Assembly (NCBI RefSeq): GCF_044197065.1
Contig: NZ_JBIQOI010000002.1
Coordinates: 558,001 to 622,000, forward strand
DNA from: Kluyvera ascorbata_C
GTDB taxonomy: Bacteria; Pseudomonadota; Gammaproteobacteria; Enterobacterales; Enterobacteriaceae
Direction: 5' to 3'
DNA length: 64,000 nucleotides
Part shown: positions 33,723-43,132 of the stretch, in pieces
Position numbering within the stretch: the first letter of the stretch is position 1
Layout of the letters: each line of letters starts with the position of its first letter
Made by a program: the position numbers and the translations under genes
Notes under the pieces: generated by a model
Told to the model about the DNA's origin: nothing
Seen by the model: only the letters and a program-made list of their open reading frames with translations
Databases searched by the model: none

Positions 33723-34285
33723 ACGTCCCCGTCCTCATAAAACACCATACCTTGATAGGGACGCTCTCGGCAGGCGGCTAACCGCTCGGCCACCGTTGCC
33801 AAATCAATCTTCGCCACGTTAACGGCATAGTGAGTGGGGCGCGTTCGCCCGGCGCGCCAACGACAAACTGTGATCCATCGCGCACGCGCGTTTTCCTGCC
33901 GCCTCCCCCTCGCCAAAAAGCGCACCTTTTGCGTTTAGCTTCGCCGTCAGAATTTGAACCTCGCCACAGTTGCTTCTGCGCCATGTTACCCGACCTTTGT
34001 ATAAATTTAGCAACTTCATAACATTTACAGTGAGCGCCACGCGCACGGAAAAAAACGCCTTATACCCGTCAAAATCCCGCCCCTCCCCGCAGCATAAACA
34101 GATAAATCACCAGCCATAAAAGGCTAAATGGCAGAGTTTTTATCTAAATCAGACAACCATCCAGATTTAAATTCCACACAAAAAGGGAATCCCTATAGTG
34201 AATCCCGAACGCCGCTGCCGTGGGTTAACGCCGTGACACGGACGGTTTTCCTGAAATCACACAACCTGTTTTGAGGAGTGAAGCA
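33723..34285. other. Gene-free leader of the cut/cmc locus with a possible gene remnant
   Basis: About 560 bp. On the minus strand a protein-like stretch (ending ERPYQGMVFYEDGDV at 33719-33760) joins, across one frameshift near 33825, a second protein-like stretch (RDGSQFVVGAPGERAPL). This looks like the decayed 3' end of a gene of unknown type. The plus-strand promoter of the microcompartment operon must lie in the distal part; TATAGT at about 34193 is a weak candidate -10 with a poor -35. Confidence 0.4.
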
Positions 34286-34564
34286 ATGGGTGATGCATTA
34301 GGGCTTATCGAAACCAAAGGTCTGGTGGCCTGCATTGAAGCCGCAGATGCGATGTGTAAAGCCGCCAACGTTGAACTGATTGGCTATGAAAACGTCGGCT
34401 CTGGCCTCGTCACCGCGATGGTGAAAGGCGACGTCGGCGCGGTGAAAGCGGCGGTGGATTCCGGCGTGGAGTCGGCGCAGCGCATTGGGGAAGTGGTGAC
34501 GTCGCTGGTGATTGCGCGTCCGCACAACGACATCAACAAAATCGTCATTAAACACAAGGCTTAA
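34286..34564 (+). CDS. cmcA: Microcompartment shell hexamer protein CmcA
   Basis: 92 aa, a single BMC domain of the PduA/EutM type, starting MGDALGLIETKGLVACIEAADAM. The ATG at 34286 follows TTGAGGAGTG. It forms hexameric tiles of the GRM2 shell enclosing choline degradation. It is nearly identical to the next two genes. First gene of the operon. Confidence 0.93.
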   Translation: MGDALGLIETKGLVACIEAADAMCKAANVELIGYENVGSGLVTAMVKGDVGAVKAAVDSGVESAQRIGEVVTSLVIARPHNDINKIVIKHKA

Positions 34565-34580
34565 GGCCGGGAGAACGCAA

Positions 34581-34865
34581 ATGGGTGATGCATTAGGTCT
34601 GATTGAAACCAAAGGTCTGGTGGCCTGTATCGAAGCGGCAGATGCGATGTGCAAAGCCGCCAATGTCGAGCTTATCGGCTATGAAAACGTCGGCTCCGGC
34701 CTCGTCACCGCGATGGTGAAAGGCGATGTCGGCGCGGTGAAAGCGGCGGTGGATTCCGGCGTGGAGTCAGCGCAGCGTATTGGTGAAGTGGTGACCTCGC
34801 TGGTTATCGCGCGTCCGCATAACGACATCAACAAGATTGTCTCGCACTACAAAATTAGCGAATAA
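34581..34865 (+). CDS. cmcB: Microcompartment shell hexamer protein CmcB
   Basis: 94 aa BMC-H protein, differing from CmcA almost only in the last residues (NKIVSHYKISE instead of NKIVIKHKA). GGGAGAACGCAA precedes the ATG at 34581. It assembles with CmcA and CmcC into shell facets. Confidence 0.93.
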   Translation: MGDALGLIETKGLVACIEAADAMCKAANVELIGYENVGSGLVTAMVKGDVGAVKAAVDSGVESAQRIGEVVTSLVIARPHNDINKIVSHYKISE

Positions 34866-34876
34866 CCGGAGAGAAA

Positions 34877-35158
34877 ATGATGAAAGAAGCGCTTGGTCTG
34901 ATTGAAACCAAAGGTCTGGTGGCCTGTATCGAAGCCGCAGACGCCATGTGCAAAGCCGCCAACGTCGAGCTTATCGGCTATGAAAACGTCGGCTCCGGCC
35001 TCGTTACCGCGATGGTGAAAGGCGACGTCGGCGCGGTCAACGCGGCGGTGGACTCCGGCGTTGAAGCGGCAAAACGCATCGGTGAAGTGGTCACTTCCCG
35101 TGTTATTGCTCGCCCGCATAACGACATCGAAAAAATCGCATCGCAGCATAAAGCATGA
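34877..35158 (+). CDS. cmcC: Microcompartment shell hexamer protein CmcC
   Basis: 93 aa BMC-H protein starting MMKEALGLIETKGLVACIE; either Met of the ATGATG pair could be used. It differs from CmcA/B at both ends and at AVNAAVDSGVEAAKR. Third of three adjacent, nearly identical shell genes. Confidence 0.93.
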   Translation: MMKEALGLIETKGLVACIEAADAMCKAANVELIGYENVGSGLVTAMVKGDVGAVNAAVDSGVEAAKRIGEVVTSRVIARPHNDIEKIASQHKA

Positions 35159-35211
35159 CCTGACCGGGCACGCCCCGTCTGCACTCTTTTCGTCTGATGA
35201 AGGATAGACTC

Positions 35212-36810
35212 ATGATTGAACTGGATACCGATTTGCTCTCTCGCCAGAACGCGCGAGAACTGGTGCGCAGCGCCAAAAAAGCGCAAGCGGTAATGGCCAC
35301 TTTTTCGCAGCAGCAAATCGACGCTATCGTGAAAAACGTGGCCCAGGAAGCGGCGCACCACGCCGAAACGCTCGCGAAAATGGCCGCGGAAGAGACCGGC
35401 TTCGGCAACTGGCAGGATAAAGTCCTGAAGAACCGTTTTGCCTCGCTGCGCGTTTACGACGCCATCAAAGATATGAAGACCGTCGGCATCATTCATGACG
35501 ATCAACAAAAGAAAGTGATGGACGTGGGCGTGCCGCTGGGCGTTATCTGCGCGCTGGTTCCCTCAACCAACCCGACCTCCACGGTTATCTACAAAACGCT
35601 GATTGCCCTCAAAGCCGGTAACGCGATTATCTTCTCGCCGCATCCGGGCGCACGTCAGTGCAGCTGGAAAGCCATTGAGATTGTCAAACGTGCCGCGGAA
35701 GCAGCGGGCGCACCGGCCGGGATCGTTGACGGTGTAACCACACTGACGCTGGAAGCTACCTCTGAACTGATGCACAGCAAAGACGTGTCGCTTATCCTGG
35801 CGACCGGCGGCGAAGGCATGGTGCGCGCGGCCTACGCTTCCGGTACGCCAACCATCAGCGGCGGCCCGGGTAACGGCCCGGCGTTTATCGAGCGTAGCGC
35901 CGATATTCCTCATGCGGTGAAAGATATCATCACCAGCAAAACCTTCGATAACGGCGTTATCTGCGCCTCTGAGCAGTCGATCATCGTCGAAGGCTGCATT
36001 TACGACGACGTGCATCGCGAACTGGAAGCCCAGGGCGCGTACTTTATGAACGAAAGCGAAGCGGCGAAAATGGCGGCTCTGCTGCTGCGTCCAAACGGCA
36101 CCATCAACCCGAAAGTGGTGGGCAAAACGGCGCTCTATTTAAGCCAGATGGCGGGCTTCTGCGTACCGGCCAGCACCCGCGTGCTGATTGCCGAGCAAAC
36201 CACCGTCTCCGCGAAAAACCCTTACTCGCGTGAAAAATTGTGTCCGGTGCTCGGCCTGTACGTGGAAGAGGACTGGAAAGCCGCCTGCCATCGCGTGGTG
36301 GAGCTGCTGACCAACGAAGGCCTTGGCCATACGCTGGTAATCCACACCCGCAACCAGGACGTTATCCGTCAGTTCTGCCTCGAAAAACCGGTTAACCGCA
36401 TTCTGATTAACACCCCTGCGGCGCTCGGCGGTATCGGCGCGACCACCAACATCACCCCGGCGCTGACCTTAGGCTGCGGCGCGGTAGGCGGCGGCTCCAG
36501 CTCCGATAACGTCGGCCCGATGAACCTGCTCAATATCCGCAAAGTGGGCTACGGCGTGCGTTCTATCGACGAACTGCGCGCACCGAGCAGCCGCGTGGAA
36601 CCGCAGCCGACTATCACCAGCCAGCCGGTTGATCCGCGCCGCAGCATCGTTGACGACGCGCGCTTCACCTCCCCTGCCCCAGCCGCCCCCCTCAGTAGTC
36701 ACGGCGACAACCGTTTTGCGACGGCTGCCACGGTAGAGGCTGAAGGTGAAATCAGCGAGCAGAACGTGGAGCGCGTCATCCGTCAGGTGCTTGAGCGCTT
36801 AGGCAAGTAA
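35212..36810 (+). CDS. cutF: CutF CoA-acylating acetaldehyde dehydrogenase
   Basis: 532 aa from the ATG at 35212 (AAGGAT upstream). Aldehyde dehydrogenase of the PduP/EutE family with catalytic Cys251 in NGVICASEQS. It converts acetaldehyde, CoA and NAD+ to acetyl-CoA inside the shell. After the catalytic domain come a Pro/Ala/Ser linker (about 460-510) and a C-terminal amphipathic helix SEQNVERVIRQVLERLGK, a typical encapsulation peptide. It sits between shell genes cmcC and cmcD. Confidence 0.93.
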   Translation: MIELDTDLLSRQNARELVRSAKKAQAVMATFSQQQIDAIVKNVAQEAAHHAETLAKMAAEETGFGNWQDKVLKNRFASLRVYDAIKDMKTVGIIHDDQQKKVMDVGVPLGVICALVPSTNPTSTVIYKTLIALKAGNAIIFSPHPGARQCSWKAIEIVKRAAEAAGAPAGIVDGVTTLTLEATSELMHSKDVSLILATGGEGMVRAAYASGTPTISGGPGNGPAFIERSADIPHAVKDIITSKTFDNGVICASEQSIIVEGCIYDDVHRELEAQGAYFMNESEAAKMAALLLRPNGTINPKVVGKTALYLSQMAGFCVPASTRVLIAEQTTVSAKNPYSREKLCPVLGLYVEEDWKAACHRVVELLTNEGLGHTLVIHTRNQDVIRQFCLEKPVNRILINTPAALGGIGATTNITPALTLGCGAVGGGSSSDNVGPMNLLNIRKVGYGVRSIDELRAPSSRVEPQPTITSQPVDPRRSIVDDARFTSPAPAAPLSSHGDNRFATAATVEAEGEISEQNVERVIRQVLERLGK

Positions 36811-36836
36811 CGCATTGATATAAGGCGATAAAAACA

Positions 36837-37094
36837 ATGATTCTCGCAAAGGTTACCGGACATGTCGTGGCCACACAAAAGAGCGATGAGCTACGGGGCA
36901 GCAACCTGCTGCTTATCACTCAATTGGATGACAACCAGCAGCCGATGAAAGACCGCTCCTGGGTCGCCGTCGATAGCGTCGGCGCGGGGATGCACGACAT
37001 CGTGTTGGCCGAGGAGTACTTCGCGCTCAACAAAGACCGCTACAAAGCGATGGCGGTGGTAGCCATTGTCGAGAACGTGTTTCGGGACGCTTAA
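36837..37094 (+). CDS. cmcD: Microcompartment vertex pentamer protein CmcD
   Basis: 85 aa EutN/CcmL-type protein (MILAKVTGHVVATQKSDELRG, DSVGAGMHDIVLAEEYFALN). Pentamers close the vertices of the icosahedral shell. Only one such gene lies in the locus. It begins 26 bp after cutF and ends 15 bp before cutO. Confidence 0.93.
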   Translation: MILAKVTGHVVATQKSDELRGSNLLLITQLDDNQQPMKDRSWVAVDSVGAGMHDIVLAEEYFALNKDRYKAMAVVAIVENVFRDA

Positions 37095-37109
37095 GGAGTG
37101 AATAACCCA

Positions 37110-38258
37110 ATGAGTGAATTTTTGCTGAAACCCCGGATCTGCTTCGGTCAGGACGCGCTATCGGCGCTGGCCGATGTGTCCGCCCACAGCGTGCTGCTGG
37201 TCACCGACCAGGCGATGGTCAAGTTCGGCCTCGCCTCACGAGTGACCGCTATCCTGCGCGATCGCGGCATCGCATTCCAGATTTGGGACGACGTGGTGGC
37301 TGACCCGGACATCGCCACCGTGGTGCGCGGCATGAAGCTGATGGACAGCCGCTATCCGGATCTGGTGATTGCCCTGGGCGGCGGTTCGGTGATTGACGCC
37401 GCCAAAGCGGTTATTTTCGCCCTGGCGCAAACCCGCCCGGACGCAGGGCGCAAGCGCCCTTGCTTCGTGGCCATCCCCACCACCAGCGGCACCGGCTCGG
37501 AAGTCACCAGCTTTTCGGTGGTGAAGGCGAACGCCGAGAAACTGGTGCTGGTCGACCCGTCGCTGCTGCCGGATATCGCCATTCTCGACCCAACGCTGGT
37601 GGCGTCGGTGCCGTCGTCCATCACCGCCGATACCGGGATGGACGTGCTGTGCCACGCGCTGGAGGCCTACGTCTCTCGCGCCGCCAGCGACTTTTCCGAT
37701 GCGCTGGCTGAGAAAGTGGTGCAGCAGGTCTTCCGCTACCTGCCAACCTGCTGGCGCAACGGCCAGGATTTGCAGGCGCGTGAAAAAATGCACAACGCTT
37801 CCTGCATGGCGGGCATGGCGTTTACCAACGCCTCGCTCGGCATCACCCACAGCCTGGCCCACGCGCTCGGCGGCGTCTTTCGCGTCCCGCACGGTCGCGC
37901 CAACGCCCTGCTAATGGCGCACGTCGTGGCGTGGAACGCTGACTATCAGGGGCAGTGCGATACCGAAGCCGCGCACAAATATGCGCGTCTGGCCCATCTG
38001 TTGGATCTGCCTGCGAATACCGCCCGCGAAGGCGTCACCAGCCTGCTGATCGCCATTGAAGCGCTGAAAGATGAAATGACCCTGCCCACCGGTATTCACG
38101 GCACCGGCGTGGACGGCGAAGACTTTGAGCGTCGCTTAGCGGAAATGGTCGGTCAGGCGCTGCGCGACAGTTGCACCCCAACCAACCCGCGCACGCCGGA
38201 CGCGCAGGCATTAACCGAGCTTTATCGCCAGGCATGGCGCGGCGCTCCGCTTGCGTAG
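37110..38258 (+). CDS. cutO: CutO iron-dependent alcohol dehydrogenase
   Basis: 382 aa from the ATG at 37110; a GTG at 37098 overlaps the Shine-Dalgarno AAGGAG. Fe-ADH family: NAD-binding GGGSVIDAAK, IPTTSGTGSEVTSFSVV, metal-ligand His in CHALEAYVS, HSLAHALGG and RVPHGRANAL. It reduces acetaldehyde to ethanol, regenerating NAD+ for CutF inside the compartment. A REP element follows. Confidence 0.93.
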   Translation: MSEFLLKPRICFGQDALSALADVSAHSVLLVTDQAMVKFGLASRVTAILRDRGIAFQIWDDVVADPDIATVVRGMKLMDSRYPDLVIALGGGSVIDAAKAVIFALAQTRPDAGRKRPCFVAIPTTSGTGSEVTSFSVVKANAEKLVLVDPSLLPDIAILDPTLVASVPSSITADTGMDVLCHALEAYVSRAASDFSDALAEKVVQQVFRYLPTCWRNGQDLQAREKMHNASCMAGMAFTNASLGITHSLAHALGGVFRVPHGRANALLMAHVVAWNADYQGQCDTEAAHKYARLAHLLDLPANTAREGVTSLLIAIEALKDEMTLPTGIHGTGVDGEDFERRLAEMVGQALRDSCTPTNPRTPDAQALTELYRQAWRGAPLA

Positions 38259-38286
38259 GCCGGGTAAGCGAAACGCCACCCGGCAA
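38255..38286. repeat. REP element between cutO and cutC
   Basis: GTAGGCCGGGTAAGCG...CGCCACCCGGC palindrome overlapping the cutO stop codon. A REP inside an operon may tune mRNA stability upstream of cutC. Confidence 0.75.
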
Positions 38287-38324
38287 AATACGGGCACCCA
38301 ATAAGAACATCTGGAGAATACGAC

Positions 38325-41300
38325 ATGGCACTCTACAGCTTAACGCCGCGCGTCAAAGTGTTGGCAGAACGTTTACTTTCACAAAAAAGCACCCTGTGCA
38401 CCGAACACGCCACCGTGCTGAGCGGGCTGGACGGCGATATTGCTGGCGTTCCCGCCGCCGTTAAACCGGCGCGCCGCTTCTATGAACTGATGCGTCAGTT
38501 GCCGCTCACCATCAGCGCCGATGAGCTTATCGTCGGCAACCAGACCCGCAAGCCGCACGGCGCGATCTTCCATGATGAAGCCGCCGCCCATCGCCCCTCG
38601 GCGTTCCAGTTCCTCAATCTGAACAGCGACCTCGACTCCCCGGACTACAAGCTGGTGGTCGAGAAAGGCGTGCTGGCGATTAAACACCAGTTGGAAGAGA
38701 AAACCCGTACGCTCGGCAGCGCGGTCAGCCGCAGCGGCATGGACGAAGTCAACGGCTGCCGCGCCGCGATTTACGCCTGCGACGCCCTGATGGCGCTGGC
38801 GCAAAACCTCGCCCACAGCGCCGAGCAGTTAGCCGCCGCTGAAACCAACGCCTATCGCAAAGCCGAGCTGTTAGACAGCGTCGCGATTCTGCACCACGTT
38901 CCAGCCCACCCGGCGCGCAGCTTTAAAGAAGCCTGCCAGGCGTTCTACCTGTTCCAACTGGCGTTACAGCTCGATAACGGCAGCTACGCAGTGAACCCGG
39001 AAGGCGTCGACAAAGCGCTGCTGCCGTACTACCAGCACGATATCGCCAACGGCGCGCTGACCGAAGCCCAGGCCTATGAAATCGTTGAGTGCCTGTGGTT
39101 TAAGCTCGCAGAATTAAGCGAAGTCCGCGCCGCCAGCGCAATTGACGGTTACCCGATGTTTGATGCCCTGCTCCACGGCGCAAGCCTTGAAAATGCGCGC
39201 ATCAACGCCCTGTCCGAGATGTTCCAGAGCGCCCAGCACAACCTCAGCGCGCTGCATCTGCCGGTACGTCTGTTCAGCGGTAAACAGCCCGTTTCCGCCG
39301 CGCCGTTCGCCAACTGTAGTGAAACCACCACGGCGGAAGGGCTGACCCCGCGCATGCAGCGCCTGCGCGACCACTATCTGACCGTACGCCCAAGCGTCTC
39401 TATTTACCGCGCGCTGGCCTTTACCGAAGTGGTAAAAGCCAACCCAGGCATGCCGACCATTCTGCTGCGCGCCAAAGCCTTCCGCCACGCCTGTGAAACG
39501 GCGCCGATTCTGATTCAGGACGATGAGCTGATCGTCGGCCATCCGTGCGGCAAACCGCGCGCCGGAGCCTTCTCACCGGATATCGCCTGGCGCTGGGTAC
39601 GCGACGAGCTTGATACCATGAGCACCCGCCCGCAGGACCCGTTTGAGATAAGCGAAGAAGACAAAAAAACCATCCGCGAAGAGATCGTGCCGTTCTGGGA
39701 AGGTCGTTCTCTTGATGAAATCTGCGAAGCACAGTACCGCGAAGCGGGCGTCTGGTCCTTCAGCGGCGAGACCTTCGTCAGCGACCTCTCCTACCACCAG
39801 ATCAACGGCGGCGGCGATACCTGCCCTGGCTACGACGTGCTGCTGTTTACTAAAGGGATGAACGGCATCAAAGCCGACGCCGAGGCGCACCTGGCGAACC
39901 TGAGCATGGAGAACCCGGAAGATATCGACCGTATTTACTACTACAAAGCGGCAATTGAAACCTGTGAAGGGGTGGTGAACTACGCCCACCGCATCGCCGC
40001 CCGCGCCCGTGAACTGGCTGCCGTTGAGCAGAACGCCCAGCGCCGTGCCGAACTGCTGACCATCGCCGAGGTGAACCAGAACGTCCCAGCGAACCCGCCG
40101 AAAACCCTGCAGGAAGCGCTGCAAAGTATCTGGACCGTCGAGTCGCTGTTTGAAATCGAAGAGAACCAGACCGGGCTGTCGCTGGGCCGCGTTGACCAGT
40201 ACTGCTACCCAATGTTTGAAGCCGATATCCGCGAAGGCCGTCTGACCCATGACGCCGCGCTGGAAATGTTGCAGGCGTTTATCATCAAATGCGCCGAATT
40301 GATGTGGATGTCCAGCGAACTGGGGGCGAAGTACTTCGCGGGCTACCAGCCATTTATCAACCTGACCGTTGGTGGCCAGAAGCGTTCCGGCGGCGATGCC
40401 TGTAACGATCTGACCTATCTGATCATGGACGCCGTGCGCTTTGTGAAGGTTTACCAGCCGTCGCTGGCCTGCCGTATTCACAACCAGTCACCGCAGAAGT
40501 ACATGGAAAAAATCGTCGACGTGGTAAAAGCGGGGATGGGCTTCCCGGCCTGTCACTTCGATGACTCCCACATCAAGATGATGCTGCGTAAAGGCTTCGA
40601 CTTTGAAGACGCGCGCGACTACTGCCTGATGGGCTGCGTCGAACCGCAGAAATCCGGCCGCATCTACCAGTGGACCTCCACCGGCTACACCCAGTGGCCA
40701 ATTGCCATCGAGTTCGTGTTGAACCGTGGCCGCATGGTGCTGTTTGACAGCTATCAGGGGCTGGACACCGGCGACCTGCGTGACCTGCACACCTTCGAGG
40801 CATTCGATGCGGCGGTGAAACAGCAGATTGCCCACATCGTGCGCCTGTCAGCAATTGGTACGGTTATCAGCCAGCGCGTACACCGCGACGTGGCGCCGAA
40901 ACCGCTGATGTCGCTGCTGGTCGAAGGCTGCATGGAAAAAGGTAAAGACGTGGCCGCCGGTGGCGCGATGGTCAACCACGGTCCGGGGCTGATTTTCTCC
41001 GGTCTGGCAACCTACGTCGACTCGATGGCCGCTATCCGCAAGCTGGTGTTCGAAGATAAAAAATACACCCTCGAGCAGATGCGCGACGCGATGCTGGCTA
41101 ACTTTGAAGGCTTTGAAGGGCTGCGCCGCGACTGCCTGAACGCGCCGAAGTACGGCAACGACGATAACTACGTTGACCAGTACGCGCTGGACATCACCGA
41201 GTGGACCGAGCGCGAGTGCCGCAAGTACAAGATGCTCTACTCCACCCTGAGCCACGGCACGCTCTCCATCTCCAACAACACGCCAATCGGTGAGCTGACC

Positions 41301-41711
41301 AACGCCACGCCGAACGGTCGCCTGGCATGGATGCCGCTCTCCGACGGCATCAGCCCGACCCAGGGCGCGGATAAACATGGTCCAACCGCCATCATCAAGT
41401 CGGTCAGCAAGATGAACGTGGAAACCATGAACATCGGCATGGTGCACAACTTCAAGTTCCTTAAAGGGCTGCTCGATACCCCAGAAGGCCGCCACGGGCT
41501 TATCACCCTGCTGCGCACCGCGTCGATTCTCGGCAACGGCCAGATGCAGTTCAGCTATGTCGATAACGAAGTGCTGAAGAAAGCGCAGCAGGAGCCGGAA
41601 AAATATCGCGACCTGATCGTGCGCGTAGCGGGCTACAGCGCCTACTTCGTTGAGCTGTGCAAAGAGGTCCAGGACGAGATCATCAGCCGTACGGTGATTG
41701 AGAAGTTCTGA
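38325..41711 (+). CDS. cutC: CutC choline trimethylamine-lyase, long form
   Basis: 1128 aa glycyl radical enzyme cleaving choline to trimethylamine and acetaldehyde. The last 846 residues correspond to Desulfovibrio CutC with a constant offset of 282: choline-binding Asp498, active-site Cys771 and Glu773 in MGCVEPQ, Thr784, and radical Gly1103 in RVAGYSAYF. This residue set identifies a choline lyase rather than a glycerol or propanediol dehydratase. The extra N-terminal region (about 1-330) repeats the fold of the first part of the catalytic domain (ISADELIVGN versus IQDDELIVGH; VPAHPARSFKEA versus VPANPPKTLQEA). In GRM2 loci this extension is known to serve in encapsulation. ATG at 38325 after GGAG. 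Confidence 0.96.
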   Translation: MALYSLTPRVKVLAERLLSQKSTLCTEHATVLSGLDGDIAGVPAAVKPARRFYELMRQLPLTISADELIVGNQTRKPHGAIFHDEAAAHRPSAFQFLNLNSDLDSPDYKLVVEKGVLAIKHQLEEKTRTLGSAVSRSGMDEVNGCRAAIYACDALMALAQNLAHSAEQLAAAETNAYRKAELLDSVAILHHVPAHPARSFKEACQAFYLFQLALQLDNGSYAVNPEGVDKALLPYYQHDIANGALTEAQAYEIVECLWFKLAELSEVRAASAIDGYPMFDALLHGASLENARINALSEMFQSAQHNLSALHLPVRLFSGKQPVSAAPFANCSETTTAEGLTPRMQRLRDHYLTVRPSVSIYRALAFTEVVKANPGMPTILLRAKAFRHACETAPILIQDDELIVGHPCGKPRAGAFSPDIAWRWVRDELDTMSTRPQDPFEISEEDKKTIREEIVPFWEGRSLDEICEAQYREAGVWSFSGETFVSDLSYHQINGGGDTCPGYDVLLFTKGMNGIKADAEAHLANLSMENPEDIDRIYYYKAAIETCEGVVNYAHRIAARARELAAVEQNAQRRAELLTIAEVNQNVPANPPKTLQEALQSIWTVESLFEIEENQTGLSLGRVDQYCYPMFEADIREGRLTHDAALEMLQAFIIKCAELMWMSSELGAKYFAGYQPFINLTVGGQKRSGGDACNDLTYLIMDAVRFVKVYQPSLACRIHNQSPQKYMEKIVDVVKAGMGFPACHFDDSHIKMMLRKGFDFEDARDYCLMGCVEPQKSGRIYQWTSTGYTQWPIAIEFVLNRGRMVLFDSYQGLDTGDLRDLHTFEAFDAAVKQQIAHIVRLSAIGTVISQRVHRDVAPKPLMSLLVEGCMEKGKDVAAGGAMVNHGPGLIFSGLATYVDSMAAIRKLVFEDKKYTLEQMRDAMLANFEGFEGLRRDCLNAPKYGNDDNYVDQYALDITEWTERECRKYKMLYSTLSHGTLSISNNTPIGELTNATPNGRLAWMPLSDGISPTQGADKHGPTAIIKSVSKMNVETMNIGMVHNFKFLKGLLDTPEGRHGLITLLRTASILGNGQMQFSYVDNEVLKKAQQEPEKYRDLIVRVAGYSAYFVELCKEVQDEIISRTVIEKF

Positions 41712-41765
41712 TCTAACGGAATGCAGTAGGACAAGGACGTCCAGAATTTTCAGGAGGCAAGCGTG

Positions 41766-42713
41766 ATGGGCAATACGCAGGAATTAACGGGTCGAATTTT
41801 TAATATTCAGAAGTATTCGATCTACGACGGGGACGGCATTCGCACGCTGGTGTTTTTTAAGGGCTGCAACATTCGCTGCCCGTGGTGCGCCAACCCGGAA
41901 GGCTTGAGCAGCCAGTTTCAGGTGATGTTCTCTCAGGACAAATGCATTAACTGCGGCGACTGCGTGAACGTCTGCCCGGCGGGCATTCACTACCGCGCGG
42001 AAGAAAACGGCGAAATGAAGCACTTCGTCAACCGCAATAAAGACTGTATCGGCTGTCGCAAATGCGAAGCGATTTGCACCCAGAACGCGCTGGATATCAT
42101 GGGTAAAGATGTCACCGTCAGCGAGCTGATGGAGGTCATCATGCAGGACTACGACTTCTATATCTCCTCCGGCGGCGGCGTGACCATCGGCGGCGGCGAG
42201 ATGAGTCTGCAGACCGATTTTGCCGTCGCCCTGTTTAGCGAATGCAAAAAAATGATGCTCAACACCGCCGTCGAAACCCAGGGCACCACTCCGCTGGCGA
42301 ACTACCAGAAGCTGGCGCCGGTCACCGACACCTTCTTATTCGACATCAAGCAGATCGACAGCGATCACCACAAAACGCTGTTCGGCATCGGTAACGAAGG
42401 GGTACGCCGCAATCTGGAATGGCTGGTCGACTCCGGCGCGAACGTGATTATCCGCATGCCGCTGGTGCGCGGCTACAACGACTCGTGGGAAGCCATTACC
42501 GGCGCTATCGACTACGTACAGAAGCTGGCGAAGCGCGGCAACATCCGCCGCATCGATATGCTGCCGTACCACCAGTTGGGCCGCAAAAAATACGAACGTC
42601 TGGAGATGCCCTACCCGATTCTTCAGGACCCGTCTTACAGCGTGGAAGAGCTGAATCAACTGGAGGCCTTCTTCGCCGGATTTGATTTTGATATTCGCTT
42701 AGTACGTCACTAA
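41766..42713 (+). CDS. cutD: CutD glycyl radical activating enzyme
   Basis: 315 aa from the ATG at 41766 (AGGAGG 8 nt upstream; GTG at 41763 also possible). Radical-SAM cluster CNIRCPWC near residue 35, then two ferredoxin-like 4Fe-4S motifs (CINCGDCVNVCP, CIGCRKCEAICT) and the GGGE motif in VTIGGGEMSL. It uses SAM and reductant to install the glycyl radical on CutC Gly1103. Oxygen-sensitive, so the locus works anaerobically. Confidence 0.95.
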   Translation: MGNTQELTGRIFNIQKYSIYDGDGIRTLVFFKGCNIRCPWCANPEGLSSQFQVMFSQDKCINCGDCVNVCPAGIHYRAEENGEMKHFVNRNKDCIGCRKCEAICTQNALDIMGKDVTVSELMEVIMQDYDFYISSGGGVTIGGGEMSLQTDFAVALFSECKKMMLNTAVETQGTTPLANYQKLAPVTDTFLFDIKQIDSDHHKTLFGIGNEGVRRNLEWLVDSGANVIIRMPLVRGYNDSWEAITGAIDYVQKLAKRGNIRRIDMLPYHQLGRKKYERLEMPYPILQDPSYSVEELNQLEAFFAGFDFDIRLVRH

Positions 42714-42724
42714 AGGAGCCGAGA

Positions 42725-43132
42725 ATGAAAAGTTTAGGCGTCATTGAAACACGAGGATGGGTCGCCGCCATCCAGGCCGTCGACGCGGCCTGCAAAGCCG
42801 CAGGCGTCACCTGCATCGGCTATCGTAAGGTGGGCTCAGGGCTAGTGAGCGTGTGCTTTGAAGGGGAAATCAGCGCCATTCACACCGCTATCGAACACGG
42901 CGTGGCGGTGGTTCAGGCGAGTAATCTGCCGGTCAATTCACTGGTGATTGCACGCCCGGAACGCTGCATTGTCGAAGCGCTGAGCACCCTCAAGGGGCAT
43001 CCGCCACGGGAAAAAGCACAGCCTGCCGCGCTGGTTGAGCCCGTCCAGGAAGCCGCGAGTGAGCCTGTCGCGCCGCAGGAAACCGTCGCGGAAGAGAAAA
43101 ACGCCGTGCACAAGAAAGGGAAAAAGGCATGA
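42725..43132 (+). CDS. cmcE: Microcompartment shell protein CmcE with C-terminal extension
   Basis: 135 aa. BMC domain (about 1-90: MKSLGVIETRGWVAAIQAVDAACKAAG) more diverged from CmcA-C, with Arg and Cys at sites that are Lys/Ala there. A C-terminal tail of about 45 residues rich in Pro, Glu and Ala and ending in KKGKKA follows. The tail may project to the lumen or surface and bind enzymes. Its stop codon overlaps cutH (ATGA). Confidence 0.9.
   Translation: MKSLGVIETRGWVAAIQAVDAACKAAGVTCIGYRKVGSGLVSVCFEGEISAIHTAIEHGVAVVQASNLPVNSLVIARPERCIVEALSTLKGHPPREKAQPAALVEPVQEAASEPVAPQETVAEEKNAVHKKGKKA

Noticed and set aside
34180..34215. Inverted-repeat-like GGGAATC...GAATCCC upstream of cmcA
   Set aside because: The halves are not reverse complements of each other (GATTCCC would be needed), so it is not a true dyad.
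39573..40481. 302-codon minus-strand frame inside cutC
   Set aside because: Antisense shadow of the CutC catalytic domain; no ribosome-binding site and no family resemblance.
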